From positions 1 to 24,250 of the forward strand of contig JAKQBU010000593.1 in assembly GCA_029573975.1 (NCBI GenBank): DNA of 24,250 nt. Direction: 5' to 3'. Each line of letters opens with the position of its first letter. The stretch's first letter is position 1. The notes beneath the pieces are model-generated. The model saw nothing but the letters and a program-made list of their open reading frames with translations, ran no database searches and was not told the origin of the DNA. This stretch comes from Planctomycetota bacterium (GTDB taxonomy: Bacteria > Planctomycetota > Phycisphaerae > Sedimentisphaerales > SM23-30). Positions 18,157 to 24,250 of this stretch are shown here, one piece after another. The translations under genes were made by a program, and so were the position numbers.

Positions 18157-19866
18157 TTACGTCCACTCGTCCAGCAGCGCACCCTCGGCCGCAAGACTCC
18201 ATACCCCCTCTTTCACGCCCTGCGCTGCCGAAACCTTCTTCGTTTGCAGTTCTTCCAGCAAAGTCAATCCCAGCCCCCGGCAGGCCGGATACACAATAAT
18301 CTTGCCGGGAATCAACTGCTTTTCCACCGCCCGGATGCCTTCCACCGCCCCTTCCAGCCCGCTGACGGCCGCCACCGAAATATTCGTATCCAGGCTGCCC
18401 GACTCCACCTTCCGCAAAACCGTCTTCATGTCTTCGAGTATGGACCCGCTGGTCCCGATGAAATACAGTTGCTTCTCGATATAACGCTGCAAGTCGATTT
18501 CACAGGTCACGGTCGCCGCAATCCCGGCAAAAATATTGATGATGCCGCCCTTCCCCGCCGACTTCACCGCCTCCACCACCAGCTTCGGCACCGGCGCCAT
18601 CAAAACAATATAGTCCATCTCACCAACCGGTGCGTTTTTGGCAGGGTTAGTCGGATTGGTCGGGTTGGTCGGGTTAGTCGGGTTGGTCGGGTTGTACGAA
18701 TGATACCCGACTTTGTTTTTATCCGCCAGCGGCCGGGTAATCTTATCCAGCAGTGCCAGCCGCCGATCATCCAGATCCCCGGCATACACCGTAACCTCCG
18801 GCACTCCCTGGCAAACGTTGCGAACGACGTGCATGACCCCCATAGGCCCGCCGGCCCCGATAACATTAATTTTATCACCGGGCCGTATCTCGCCCGTCGC
18901 CGGAATCGTCTTCATCGACTCCGCCGGATCCGAACCCATCGTGCCGATGATCCGTATCCCGCCGTAATGTACCCGCCCCACATACGTTACCACTCCCCGG
19001 CCCAGTCTACCGCCGCACAACACAATATTCAGCAGGCCCCGGGCCGCCAGTTTCGCAAACAACGATTCCACCACCGCCGGATCAGCGCCGAAATAAAGTA
19101 TGTCATCAAACGCCGCATCCTTCAAATCGCCTGTTCGCTCCGCCCTCTGGACCGGCACGTTTAATCCAGCCGGCACTTCAGCATCTGACACCCAGGTAAT
19201 CCGGGCGGGAGAGCCTTGTTTTAATACGTTTTGAATTTGGGAAAGTTTAATTTGGGTATCTGCCACTATGAGCATCTGCCCCCCCGCCTTCAGCGTCTGC
19301 CGCTCCCGGACGGCATAGGCATCCTCCACACACGCCCACGGCTCCACCAGCGCAATCGCGGCGGCAGACAGCTTCTCCGACGCCGGGATCAGCATCGACT
19401 CCCCCTGCGGCGAGGTGATTACCCTCTGGTCCATCAAAACATATTCCTGCAGCGCCCCTTCAAAATTATAGCCGAACGAACCGTTGGAATTTGCCGTCGG
19501 CAGCCACCGGTAATCCGTCTGCACCAGATACCGCTGGCCGGGCTTGAAACCGGTAACTTTCTCGCCCACCGCCCAAACCCGCACCACCGCTTCATGTCCC
19601 GGCACCGTCGGCTTATCATCCGGCATATAGCTGGGAATCTCAGCCAGGATGTTTTTGTCAATCCCGGAGATGATACTGGTCTTCCGCGCATGGCCGGAAA
19701 ACTGCTTCAACAGCTTCAAATCCGAAAAACAAAGCCCTACCGCCTCCACCCGGCACAAAATCTGATACGGTCCGGGCGGCACAACCTTCTTGCTGGTATT
19801 TAACGTTAATTGATCGGGGCCGATTAACTGAACGGCATTTTGCATTGCGGGTATGGTATAATCCAT
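18157..19866 (-). CDS. Medium-chain dehydrogenase with apparently duplicated Rossmann domain
   Basis: This 569-residue zinc-dependent alcohol-dehydrogenase-like protein has unknown substrate. The N-terminal catalytic half has Cys46 in GLCFSDL and PGHE (89-92), the expected catalytic zinc ligands. The usual four-cysteine structural zinc lobe is absent. Two Rossmann-like blocks then follow. The first (~194-290: AGGQMLIVADTQ, ARITWVSD, FDDILYFGAD, GLLNIVLCGG) lacks a GxGxxG loop. The second (~329-450: GDKINVIGAGGPMG, EVTVYAGDLD, MDYIVLMAP, GGIINIFAG) has an intact one at 337-342. Family members are normally ~340-400 residues. A repeated Asn-Pro-Thr insert occupies 392-408 in the second block. 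The ATG at 19866 has only AGAAAG as a weak ribosome-binding site, and an in-frame ATG at codon 8 is possible. It lies 17 bp after the PHP gene and 33 bp before the permease gene. It might act on lactaldehyde or another polyol or aldose, but nothing in the sequence fixes this. Confidence 0.8.
   Translation of the reverse strand: MDYTIPAMQNAVQLIGPDQLTLNTSKKVVPPGPYQILCRVEAVGLCFSDLKLLKQFSGHARKTSIISGIDKNILAEIPSYMPDDKPTVPGHEAVVRVWAVGEKVTGFKPGQRYLVQTDYRWLPTANSNGSFGYNFEGALQEYVLMDQRVITSPQGESMLIPASEKLSAAAIALVEPWACVEDAYAVRERQTLKAGGQMLIVADTQIKLSQIQNVLKQGSPARITWVSDAEVPAGLNVPVQRAERTGDLKDAAFDDILYFGADPAVVESLFAKLAARGLLNIVLCGGRLGRGVVTYVGRVHYGGIRIIGTMGSDPAESMKTIPATGEIRPGDKINVIGAGGPMGVMHVVRNVCQGVPEVTVYAGDLDDRRLALLDKITRPLADKNKVGYHSYNPTNPTNPTNPTNPTNPAKNAPVGEMDYIVLMAPVPKLVVEAVKSAGKGGIINIFAGIAATVTCEIDLQRYIEKQLYFIGTSGSILEDMKTVLRKVESGSLDTNISVAAVSGLEGAVEGIRAVEKQLIPGKIIVYPACRGLGLTLLEELQTKKVSAAQGVKEGVWSLAAEGALLDEWT
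18644..18694 (-). repeat. 9-bp tandem repeat coding for (Asn-Pro-Thr)n
   Basis: Five full copies plus two-thirds of a sixth of the unit GGGTTGGTC (plus-strand sense, with A for T/G variants at single positions) run in frame through the dehydrogenase gene. They encode residues 392-408 as Asn-Pro-Thr repeats, followed by Ala-Lys. The unit length is a multiple of three, so gain or loss of copies would keep the frame. Confidence 0.95.
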
Positions 19867-19883
19867 TCGATATATCTTTCTGT

Positions 19884-21245
19884 CTATTTGTTTTGTTCCA
19901 ATTTCTTTACTATTTGTTCCGGTGCGGCATTGGCATCAAAACCGGCCAGGCACCGCTGCTGCACCGGCTGCAGCCGCCGGCCAACCTGCTCGAAAAATTC
20001 ATTCTTCGCCTTCGTATCCGCAAAAACCTCGTTCGCCCACCGGCTGGTATAGCCCAGCCCGCATTGCCGCTGCATGAGCGAATGGGCATAAACGATATGG
20101 CCGCCCTTAAGGAAAACCGGCAGCAATTTTTGCAGTTCCCGGCTGCGAAAATCATCGACAAACTTCTGGCCGGGACTGTTCATCTCCGTCCCCACCACCA
20201 CCGGCAGTTGCAATCTCTCCGCCACTTCCACAATATGATTCAGATTCGCCGCCTTCTCATCTTCCACCCCAGGAGTATAATTGCGATCCGGTATAATATT
20301 AATCGCCGCCACTCCGCTGGACATAGCCACCTCCAGCAGTTGCTCGATCTTCTTCTCCCCGGCGCTGAAACCGTTCAGCCAGGTCAGGGTAGGTATCGCC
20401 CCGGCGGCCAGTAAAAACGCATTCGTTTCCGCCATCTTCGGAAACGATCCCTGGTCCGGCTGTACATACCCCACCCCGCCCCGCTTCATCAGCTTCGCCC
20501 GTATCGTATTTTGCAGCCCAGCCCCATCCGGCAGTCCCAGCCCCTCCGCCGCCGCCGCCAGCTTTTCCGACCAGAATGCCCCCAACTGCTTCCCATCCCC
20601 AAAAACCGCCGCGGCCTTCCGGGCGTACGCGAGACACATATGCCGCTCCGTCGCGTTGCCCGACGGCGTCAGCGGCAGTACATCCGCCTCATAATCCAGC
20701 ACCACTGGATCCAGAAACTGGTTCACCCGCCGCATCAGTTCCATGTTCCTCTGCTGGGCCATCTGCCGCAGTTGTTGCAGAAACTTCCGGTCCTTCTCCG
20801 CCGCCGGCGCCGCCGGAAATCCCACCCCCATATGATACGTAATCCCCGGCTCACCCGGCGAGGTCATCTCCAGTTCCGCAAATTCCGGCACAAAAACCCG
20901 CGTCTCCAGCCCGACAAACCCCTTCAAGTTCAGCAAATCCCCCGCCGCCACAAACTCCTCCAGCCCGTCCAGTACATCAAAATCCACAATCCCCGCCATC
21001 CCCAGGCCCGCCTTTCGCGCCAGCCAGGCAAACTTGCTCGGCGAATACCCATACGCATTATACGAAAAAAACGTATGCCCGTGCAGATTGATGTCCGTCC
21101 CCGCCGCCGGCAGTTGGATCTCTCCCCGCTGCACATCACCCCACAACTCCTGCAGGGCCTTACGCCGCTGCCCCGCCTCAAAACTATCCAGCATTTGTTC
21201 CCACTTCATCATCTTCGTATTTTCACTTCCTGCTGCCTGCTTCAT
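19884..21245 (-). CDS. PHP-domain-like protein of unknown function in the rhamnose operon
   Basis: This 453-residue soluble protein resembles the PHP (polymerase and histidinol phosphatase) superfamily of metal-dependent phosphoesterases at its N-terminus. NLHGHTFFSYNAYGYSPS (residues ~53-70) fits the first HxH metal motif, GIVDFDVLDGLEEF (~85-98) fits the second, usually TDH or similar, and GLETRVF (~112-118) supplies a Glu. In the second motif the ligand His is replaced by Phe, and later PHP motifs are hard to see, so the metal site is either reduced or rearranged. Other notable stretches are SGNATERHMCLAYA and PVVVGTEMNSPGQ. I start at the ATG at 21245, two bases after the rhaB stop. A GTG at 21254 overlapping rhaB would add three residues. 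No precise function is claimed. A phosphatase or hydrolase acting on a sugar phosphate or lactone in the pathway is a guess. Confidence 0.75.
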   Translation of the reverse strand: MKQAAGSENTKMMKWEQMLDSFEAGQRRKALQELWGDVQRGEIQLPAAGTDINLHGHTFFSYNAYGYSPSKFAWLARKAGLGMAGIVDFDVLDGLEEFVAAGDLLNLKGFVGLETRVFVPEFAELEMTSPGEPGITYHMGVGFPAAPAAEKDRKFLQQLRQMAQQRNMELMRRVNQFLDPVVLDYEADVLPLTPSGNATERHMCLAYARKAAAVFGDGKQLGAFWSEKLAAAAEGLGLPDGAGLQNTIRAKLMKRGGVGYVQPDQGSFPKMAETNAFLLAAGAIPTLTWLNGFSAGEKKIEQLLEVAMSSGVAAINIIPDRNYTPGVEDEKAANLNHIVEVAERLQLPVVVGTEMNSPGQKFVDDFRSRELQKLLPVFLKGGHIVYAHSLMQRQCGLGYTSRWANEVFADTKAKNEFFEQVGRRLQPVQQRCLAGFDANAAPEQIVKKLEQNK

Positions 21246-21247
21246 CG

Positions 21248-22720
21248 TTACCACCGCAATTTCTTATACTGTTCGTTCCATAGTGACGTATCCGCCGGCT
21301 GATATTCCTTCAGCGGATTGGATTTTCGAATGATTTCCCTCCCCTCCTTGATAGACTTGATCTGCCCCGTCGCCAGTGCCTGAATAATAATATTCCCGCT
21401 GGCCGTCGCCTCCACCGGCCCGGCCACCACCCTCTTCCCCGTCGCATTAGCCGCAAACTGGCTCAGCAGCTCATTCTGAATCCCACCGCCCACGATATGC
21501 AGCACCTCAAAGGCATGGCCGTTAACCTCTTCCAGCCGCTCCAGCACCCAGCGATACTTGAACGCCAGGCTCTCCAGAATCATCCGGATCATCTGCCCCT
21601 TGTCCTCCGTCGGTTTCTGCCCCATCTGCCCCAGATACCGGTTGATTTTCCCCGGCATCTCGCCCGGTGCAAAAAATTCCTGATAATCCGGATTCACAAA
21701 TCCGGCAAACGGCCGGGCCCGCTGGGCCATTTCGGTCAATTGGGCATAGGAAAGCTCCGCCCCCTCCTTCTGCCAGTGCCGGCGGCATTCCTGCACCAGC
21801 CATAAACCCATGATATTCTTCAACATACGAATCGTATGGTTCACTCCCCCCTCATTGGTAAACTGATATTCATAGGTCTTGTCCGTAATGACCGCCTTCG
21901 GTATCTCCGTTCCCATCAGGCTCCACGTCCCGCTCGATAAATACGCCCAGTTCTTCTCCCCCGCCACCGGCACCCCTGCCACCGCACAGGCGGTATCATG
22001 CGACCCGGCCGCTATCACCGGGATCGCCGAACAGCCCAATTCTGCCGCTACAGGGGGCTTTAAACGGCCTACGATCGTCCCAGGCGGCACTATTTTGGGC
22101 ATAATGTGCATCGGCAGGTCGAACGAATCGAAGATGGCCTTGGACCACGTACCGGTTCGCATATCCATCATCTGGGACGTACTGGCCAGGCTGTATTCCG
22201 CAAATACCTCTCCGCACAGGTAATACGCCACCAAATCCGCCATAAATATCAATTTGTCGGTTTTAGCCAGCACCGGGTCATTTTTCAGCCGCATCGCCAG
22301 CAGTTGATATACCGTGTTCAATTGCATAAACTGAATGCCCGTATGATGATAGATCTGCTGGCGGGGCAGCTTCTCGTAGGCCCTCTCCAGCATCCCGTCC
22401 GTCCGGCTGTCCCGGTAATGATAGGGATTCTCAATCAGCTTGCCACTTTTATCGATCAGCCCGAAATCCACCCCCCAGCTATCCACCGCAATACCCGACA
22501 CCTCCCCTCCCGCCTGCCGGGCCGCCTGACCAATCCCGGTTTTGATGGCCGCGCATAACTGCTTGAAATCCCAGCGCATAGAGCCATCCTGCTGAATAGG
22601 CCCGTTGGGAAAACGATGGATCTCCCGCAAGGAAAGCTTCTCGGCATCCAGGGCCGCCAGCATCACCCGCCCGCTCTCCGCTCCCAGATCTACCGCTATA
22701 TAACTTTTCGATTGTGCCAT
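21248..22720 (-). CDS. rhaB: L-rhamnulokinase
   Basis: This FGGY-family carbohydrate kinase phosphorylates L-rhamnulose at O1 with ATP. The 490-residue length matches E. coli RhaB (489). Visible features are the N-terminal phosphate loop AVDLGAESGRVML (9-21), SWGVDFGLID (81-90), YHYRDSRTDGM (100-110), GIQFMQLNTVYQL (128-140), GSHDTACAV with the catalytic Asp242 (239-247), SSGTWSLMG (262-270), and a C-terminal adenosine motif HIVGGGIQN. These stretches are specific to rhamnulokinases within FGGY. GAGGTG lies 5 nt before the ATG at 22720. It is the first gene of the operon, about 50 nt after the predicted transcription start, and its stop lies two bases before the start of the PHP gene, so the two are translationally coupled. 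Confidence 0.97.
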   Translation of the reverse strand: MAQSKSYIAVDLGAESGRVMLAALDAEKLSLREIHRFPNGPIQQDGSMRWDFKQLCAAIKTGIGQAARQAGGEVSGIAVDSWGVDFGLIDKSGKLIENPYHYRDSRTDGMLERAYEKLPRQQIYHHTGIQFMQLNTVYQLLAMRLKNDPVLAKTDKLIFMADLVAYYLCGEVFAEYSLASTSQMMDMRTGTWSKAIFDSFDLPMHIMPKIVPPGTIVGRLKPPVAAELGCSAIPVIAAGSHDTACAVAGVPVAGEKNWAYLSSGTWSLMGTEIPKAVITDKTYEYQFTNEGGVNHTIRMLKNIMGLWLVQECRRHWQKEGAELSYAQLTEMAQRARPFAGFVNPDYQEFFAPGEMPGKINRYLGQMGQKPTEDKGQMIRMILESLAFKYRWVLERLEEVNGHAFEVLHIVGGGIQNELLSQFAANATGKRVVAGPVEATASGNIIIQALATGQIKSIKEGREIIRKSNPLKEYQPADTSLWNEQYKKLRW

Positions 22721-22776
22721 AACTACACCTCAGCGTAAGCAAAAAAAACTCAATTCTGCCTCAAATCGAACGTTCC

Positions 22777-22804
22777 CATTATAATAATTGAAAGAATTCT
22801 GTCA
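22777..22804 (-). promoter_or_regulatory. Consensus sigma-70 promoter of the rhamnose operon
   Basis: On the minus strand a perfect TTGACA (22804-22799) and a perfect TATAAT (22782-22777) are separated by 16 bp. Transcription should start near 22770, about 50 nt before rhaB. An 8-bp palindrome GAACGTTC at 22767-22774 covers the start site and is a candidate operator. A promoter this close to consensus probably needs a repressor, which fits the divergent DeoR-family gene. Confidence 0.85.
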
Positions 22805-22924
22805 AATTATTCCTCATTCTATCATTACCTTCACAAGCCATTTATTATTCCATATTTAACGAAATACTCCTAAAACCATTGTGTAATTTATTTTCTGAAT
22901 TTTCCTGTATTTTACTTCCATTTT

Positions 22925-22960
22925 TGATAGATAGAGTCTATATTGATGATAGATATTGAT
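22925..22960. promoter_or_regulatory. Candidate operator cluster ahead of the DeoR-family regulator
   Basis: TGATAGAT occurs at 22925-22932 and again at 22947-22954, 22 bp apart (about two helical turns). A perfect palindrome ATAGA-G-TCTAT lies between them at 22931-22941, and ATATTGAT occurs at 22940-22947 and 22953-22960. It is 22 bp before the regulator start codon and about 120 bp upstream of the rhaB promoter -35 box. Spaced direct repeats are typical of DeoR-family sites. The assignment is by position and pattern. Confidence 0.5.
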
Positions 22961-22981
22961 ATATTCTGAAAGGACTGTCGT

Positions 22982-23755
22982 TTGCTTCAGGCCCAAAGAC
23001 ATAACCTGATTCTCCGTCTGCTCTCGCAAAACACCTATTGCAGCCTCGCCCAGCTAGCCCGGGAACTTCATAGCAGCGTTCCCACCGCCAGGCGTGACCT
23101 CAATATATTGCAAAAGCAGGGCATTGTAAAGCGGACCCGCGGCGGTGCGATGTTCCTGGGTGACAAGGACGCCCTGCCCCTCTTCCAGGACCGCCAGTCC
23201 CTCATGGCCCCCGAAAAAGCCGCCATCGGCCGCCTGGCCGCCTCGCTGGTGGAAGATGGGGATACCATCATCATCGACGGCGGCACCACCCCCTACCAGG
23301 TAGCCGTGCACCTGCAAGACAAGAACATCCAGGTTGTCACCAATTCCCTGCCCGTCGCCAATCTCTTCGCCAATTCCCGCACCGTCCAGCTCATCAGCAC
23401 CGGCGGCCTGCTCCACAGCGGCACCGGCGTCTATCTGGGTTCCTACGCCGTCGAGATGCTCAAAACCGTCCACGCCCAGAAAGCCTTCATCGGCGTGGCC
23501 GGCATCAATACCCGCGGTTTCTATAATTCTAACGCCCTGGTCGTGGAGACGGAAAAGCAGTTTTTGGCCGCCGCCTCCGAAATCCACATCGTCACCGACC
23601 ACACCAAATTCGGCCGCAACGCCCTGGCCTTTCTCTGCGACTTTTCTGTCGTCACCTCCATCATCACCGACGCCTTCCCCCTGGAACAGCAGGAGTTAGC
23701 CCGCCTCGCCGAACACAACCGCGTAAAAATCTACCAGATATCAAAATCGGGGTAA
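22982..23755 (+). CDS. DeoR-family transcriptional regulator, probable rhamnose regulator
   Basis: This is a 257-residue DNA-binding regulator. Residues 6-58 form the DeoR winged helix-turn-helix (CSLAQLARELHSSVPTARRD, then GIVKRTRGGAMF). The C-terminal domain is the phosphosugar-sensing DeoR fold, with IDGGTT (98-103), VVTNS (118-122), GVAGINTRGFY and DHTKFGR (206-212). Such proteins usually repress and are released by a phosphorylated pathway intermediate, here plausibly rhamnulose-1-phosphate. In Bacillus the rhamnose operon regulator is also of the DeoR family, whereas enterobacteria use AraC-type RhaR/RhaS. The start is TTG at 22982, chosen because GAAAGGA at 22968-22974 sits 7 nt upstream and the helix-turn-helix then has its normal N-terminal length. 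It is divergent from rhaB across 261 bp that hold the operon promoter and the repeat cluster at 22925-22960. Confidence 0.92.
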   Translation: MLQAQRHNLILRLLSQNTYCSLAQLARELHSSVPTARRDLNILQKQGIVKRTRGGAMFLGDKDALPLFQDRQSLMAPEKAAIGRLAASLVEDGDTIIIDGGTTPYQVAVHLQDKNIQVVTNSLPVANLFANSRTVQLISTGGLLHSGTGVYLGSYAVEMLKTVHAQKAFIGVAGINTRGFYNSNALVVETEKQFLAAASEIHIVTDHTKFGRNALAFLCDFSVVTSIITDAFPLEQQELARLAEHNRVKIYQISKSG

Positions 23756-23760
23756 TCCCC
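23749..23760 (+). terminator. Weak hairpin at the end of the regulator gene
   Basis: GGGG at 23749-23752 can pair with CCCC at 23757-23760 around TAAT, with a pyrimidine-rich tail after it. The stop codon lies in the loop. The stem is only 4 bp, so termination here is doubtful. Confidence 0.25.
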
Positions 23761-23852
23761 TTCCTCCTCTTATCATTTCGTTCTGTACCGGATTTGTTAT
23801 ATTTTCGTGCCTTTCTTCCTCTGTTTTCATCACCCATCACCGAGGAAAATGC

Positions 23853-23881
23853 TTGACAACTGGTGCTGGCTGTGGTATAAG
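23853..23881 (+). promoter_or_regulatory. Strong sigma-70-type promoter for the secreted protein at 24060
   Basis: A perfect TTGACA at 23853-23858 and TATAAG at 23876-23881 are spaced by the ideal 17 bp. Transcription should start near 23888, leaving a leader of about 170 nt before the start codon at 24060. This accounts for most of the 304-bp gap 23756-24059. The part before the promoter (23761-23850) is pyrimidine-rich with no feature I can name. Confidence 0.75.
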
Positions 23882-23944
23882 GGTATCGACAATTTTAAAG
23901 AAACAATCATGGCTTGGCTGAATGGGTAAACGACAAAGCGAAAG

Positions 23945-23985
23945 ACAGCTATCGCCGAACGGGATCGGCATAACCGATAAGCTGT
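23945..23985 (+). ncRNA. Structured element in a long 5' leader (candidate cis-regulatory RNA)
   Basis: ACAGCT (23945-23950) pairs with AGCTGT (23980-23985), and ATCG (23951-23954) with CGAT (23975-23978) across one bulged A. Inside, CCGA (23955-23958) pairs with TCGG (23965-23968) around a 6-nt loop, and an unpaired CATAAC joins the two stems. The element lies in the middle of the ~170-nt leader. I do not recognise it as a known riboswitch class. Confidence 0.45.
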
Positions 23986-24059
23986 TAATAGTAACGTATT
24001 TACGGTCATACATGCGTTGCTTGTTCATGTAGTTCGTTTCCGGAAAGGAGAAACATATC

Positions 24060-24250
24060 ATGGAAACCACAAATGCAACAAAAATCGTTTTGCTTTTGAC
24101 GATAGGCCTGCTGCTGCCGGCCGCCTCGCTCTGGGGGGATATCTGGTACGTGGACGCCGACGCCCCAGCCGGTGGGGACGGCACCAGTTGGGCCACCGCC
24201 TTTCGGGACCTCCAGTCGGCTATCAACGCCGCCGATCCCATGTGGATGGA
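24060..24250 (+). CDS. Secreted protein, probable right-handed beta-helix type (cut by the right edge)
   Basis: The first 63 codons of an exported protein are present and the frame stays open to the edge. The ATG at 24060 follows AAAGGAG at 24044-24050 with 9-nt spacing. The N-terminus is a signal peptide: METTNATK, a hydrophobic core IVLLLTIGLLLPAA, and a probable cleavage near SLWG-DIW at residues 23-27. The mature start WYVDADAPAGGDGTSWATAF then leads into LQSAINAA, the opening commonly seen in planctomycete exported proteins with parallel beta-helix (pectate-lyase-like) domains, where the strand rungs begin just after. Whether it is an enzyme acting on rhamnose-containing polysaccharide or a non-catalytic wall protein cannot be said from 63 residues. 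It has its own promoter and a long structured leader and is oriented away from the regulator's target operon. Confidence 0.8.
   Translation, partial: METTNATKIVLLLTIGLLLPAASLWGDIWYVDADAPAGGDGTSWATAFRDLQSAINAADPMWM

Noticed and set aside
18644..18694. CRISPR array or mobile-element end
   Set aside because: The repeat unit is 9 bp with no spacers and lies inside an intact reading frame. It is a simple tandem repeat.
13168..22720. Bacterial microcompartment type of rhamnose/fucose degradation known from Planctomycetes
   Set aside because: No shell protein, and no propionaldehyde-type dehydrogenase or phosphotransacylase, is encoded here. The fused aldolase/lactaldehyde dehydrogenase points to the cytosolic route to lactate.
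23921..23985. c-di-GMP-I (GEMM) riboswitch in the leader
   Set aside because: Short stretches such as ACGACAAAGC resemble parts of that class, but I could not place the two conserved stems with the GAAA tetraloop and its receptor. It is left as an unclassified structured leader.
23756..24059. tRNA or other housekeeping RNA in the gap
   Set aside because: The pairing seen does not make a cloverleaf and lacks T-loop and anticodon-stem features. The strong promoter and downstream ribosome-binding site fit an mRNA leader.

Overview
The window looks like chromosomal DNA of a Planctomycetota bacterium, most likely class Phycisphaerae (Sedimentisphaerales-like). This is an inference. It rests on the single dockerin-type, cysteine-flanked C-terminal tag of the secreted protein at 5354-7060, an unusually large SecA (1266 residues), a second secreted protein that opens like the right-handed beta-helix proteins common in this group, and a dedicated L-rhamnose catabolic operon. 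I saw no insertion sequence, phage gene, CRISPR array, rRNA or tRNA.

Layout. Positions 1-3996 (+) are housekeeping: the 3' end of rpoN (sigma-54), then the conserved translation and nucleotide cluster rpsB-tsf-pyrH-frr (ribosomal protein S2, EF-Ts, UMP kinase, ribosome recycling factor). A sigma-70-like promoter precedes rpsB, and a hairpin sits between rpsB and tsf. At 4138-5100 (+) is a FocA/NirC-family formate/nitrite transporter with an exact CRP-type half-site pair upstream. At 5354-7060 (+) is a secreted beta-strand-rich protein ending in the dockerin-like tag. It converges with secA (7080-10880, -), which carries two large insertions, one of them a five-fold tandem helical repeat. Next on the minus strand is an ABC-F ATPase (11088-13055).

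Positions 13081-22804 (-) form one compact L-rhamnose operon. It has a near-consensus promoter at the right end and a strong intrinsic terminator at the left end. In transcription order it encodes rhamnulokinase (rhaB), a PHP-domain-like protein of unknown role, a large medium-chain dehydrogenase with an apparently duplicated Rossmann domain and an (Asn-Pro-Thr)n insert, an NCS1-type permease, the fused rhamnulose-1-phosphate aldolase/lactaldehyde dehydrogenase (rhaEW type), and L-rhamnose isomerase (rhaA). A DeoR-family regulator is transcribed divergently (22982-23755, +). Expected flow: rhamnose enters, possibly through the NCS1 permease; RhaA makes rhamnulose; RhaB phosphorylates it; the fused enzyme splits it to DHAP and L-lactaldehyde and oxidises the latter to lactate. 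The PHP and MDR proteins are unassigned.

Positions 23756-24250 hold a strong promoter, a long structured 5' leader of about 170 nt, and the first 63 codons of a secreted, probably beta-helix protein that runs off the right edge.

The points most worth a second look are the three unassigned members of the rhamnose operon, the repeat expansion in SecA, the structured leader at 23882-24059, and the terminator or attenuator hairpin in front of the ABC-F gene.
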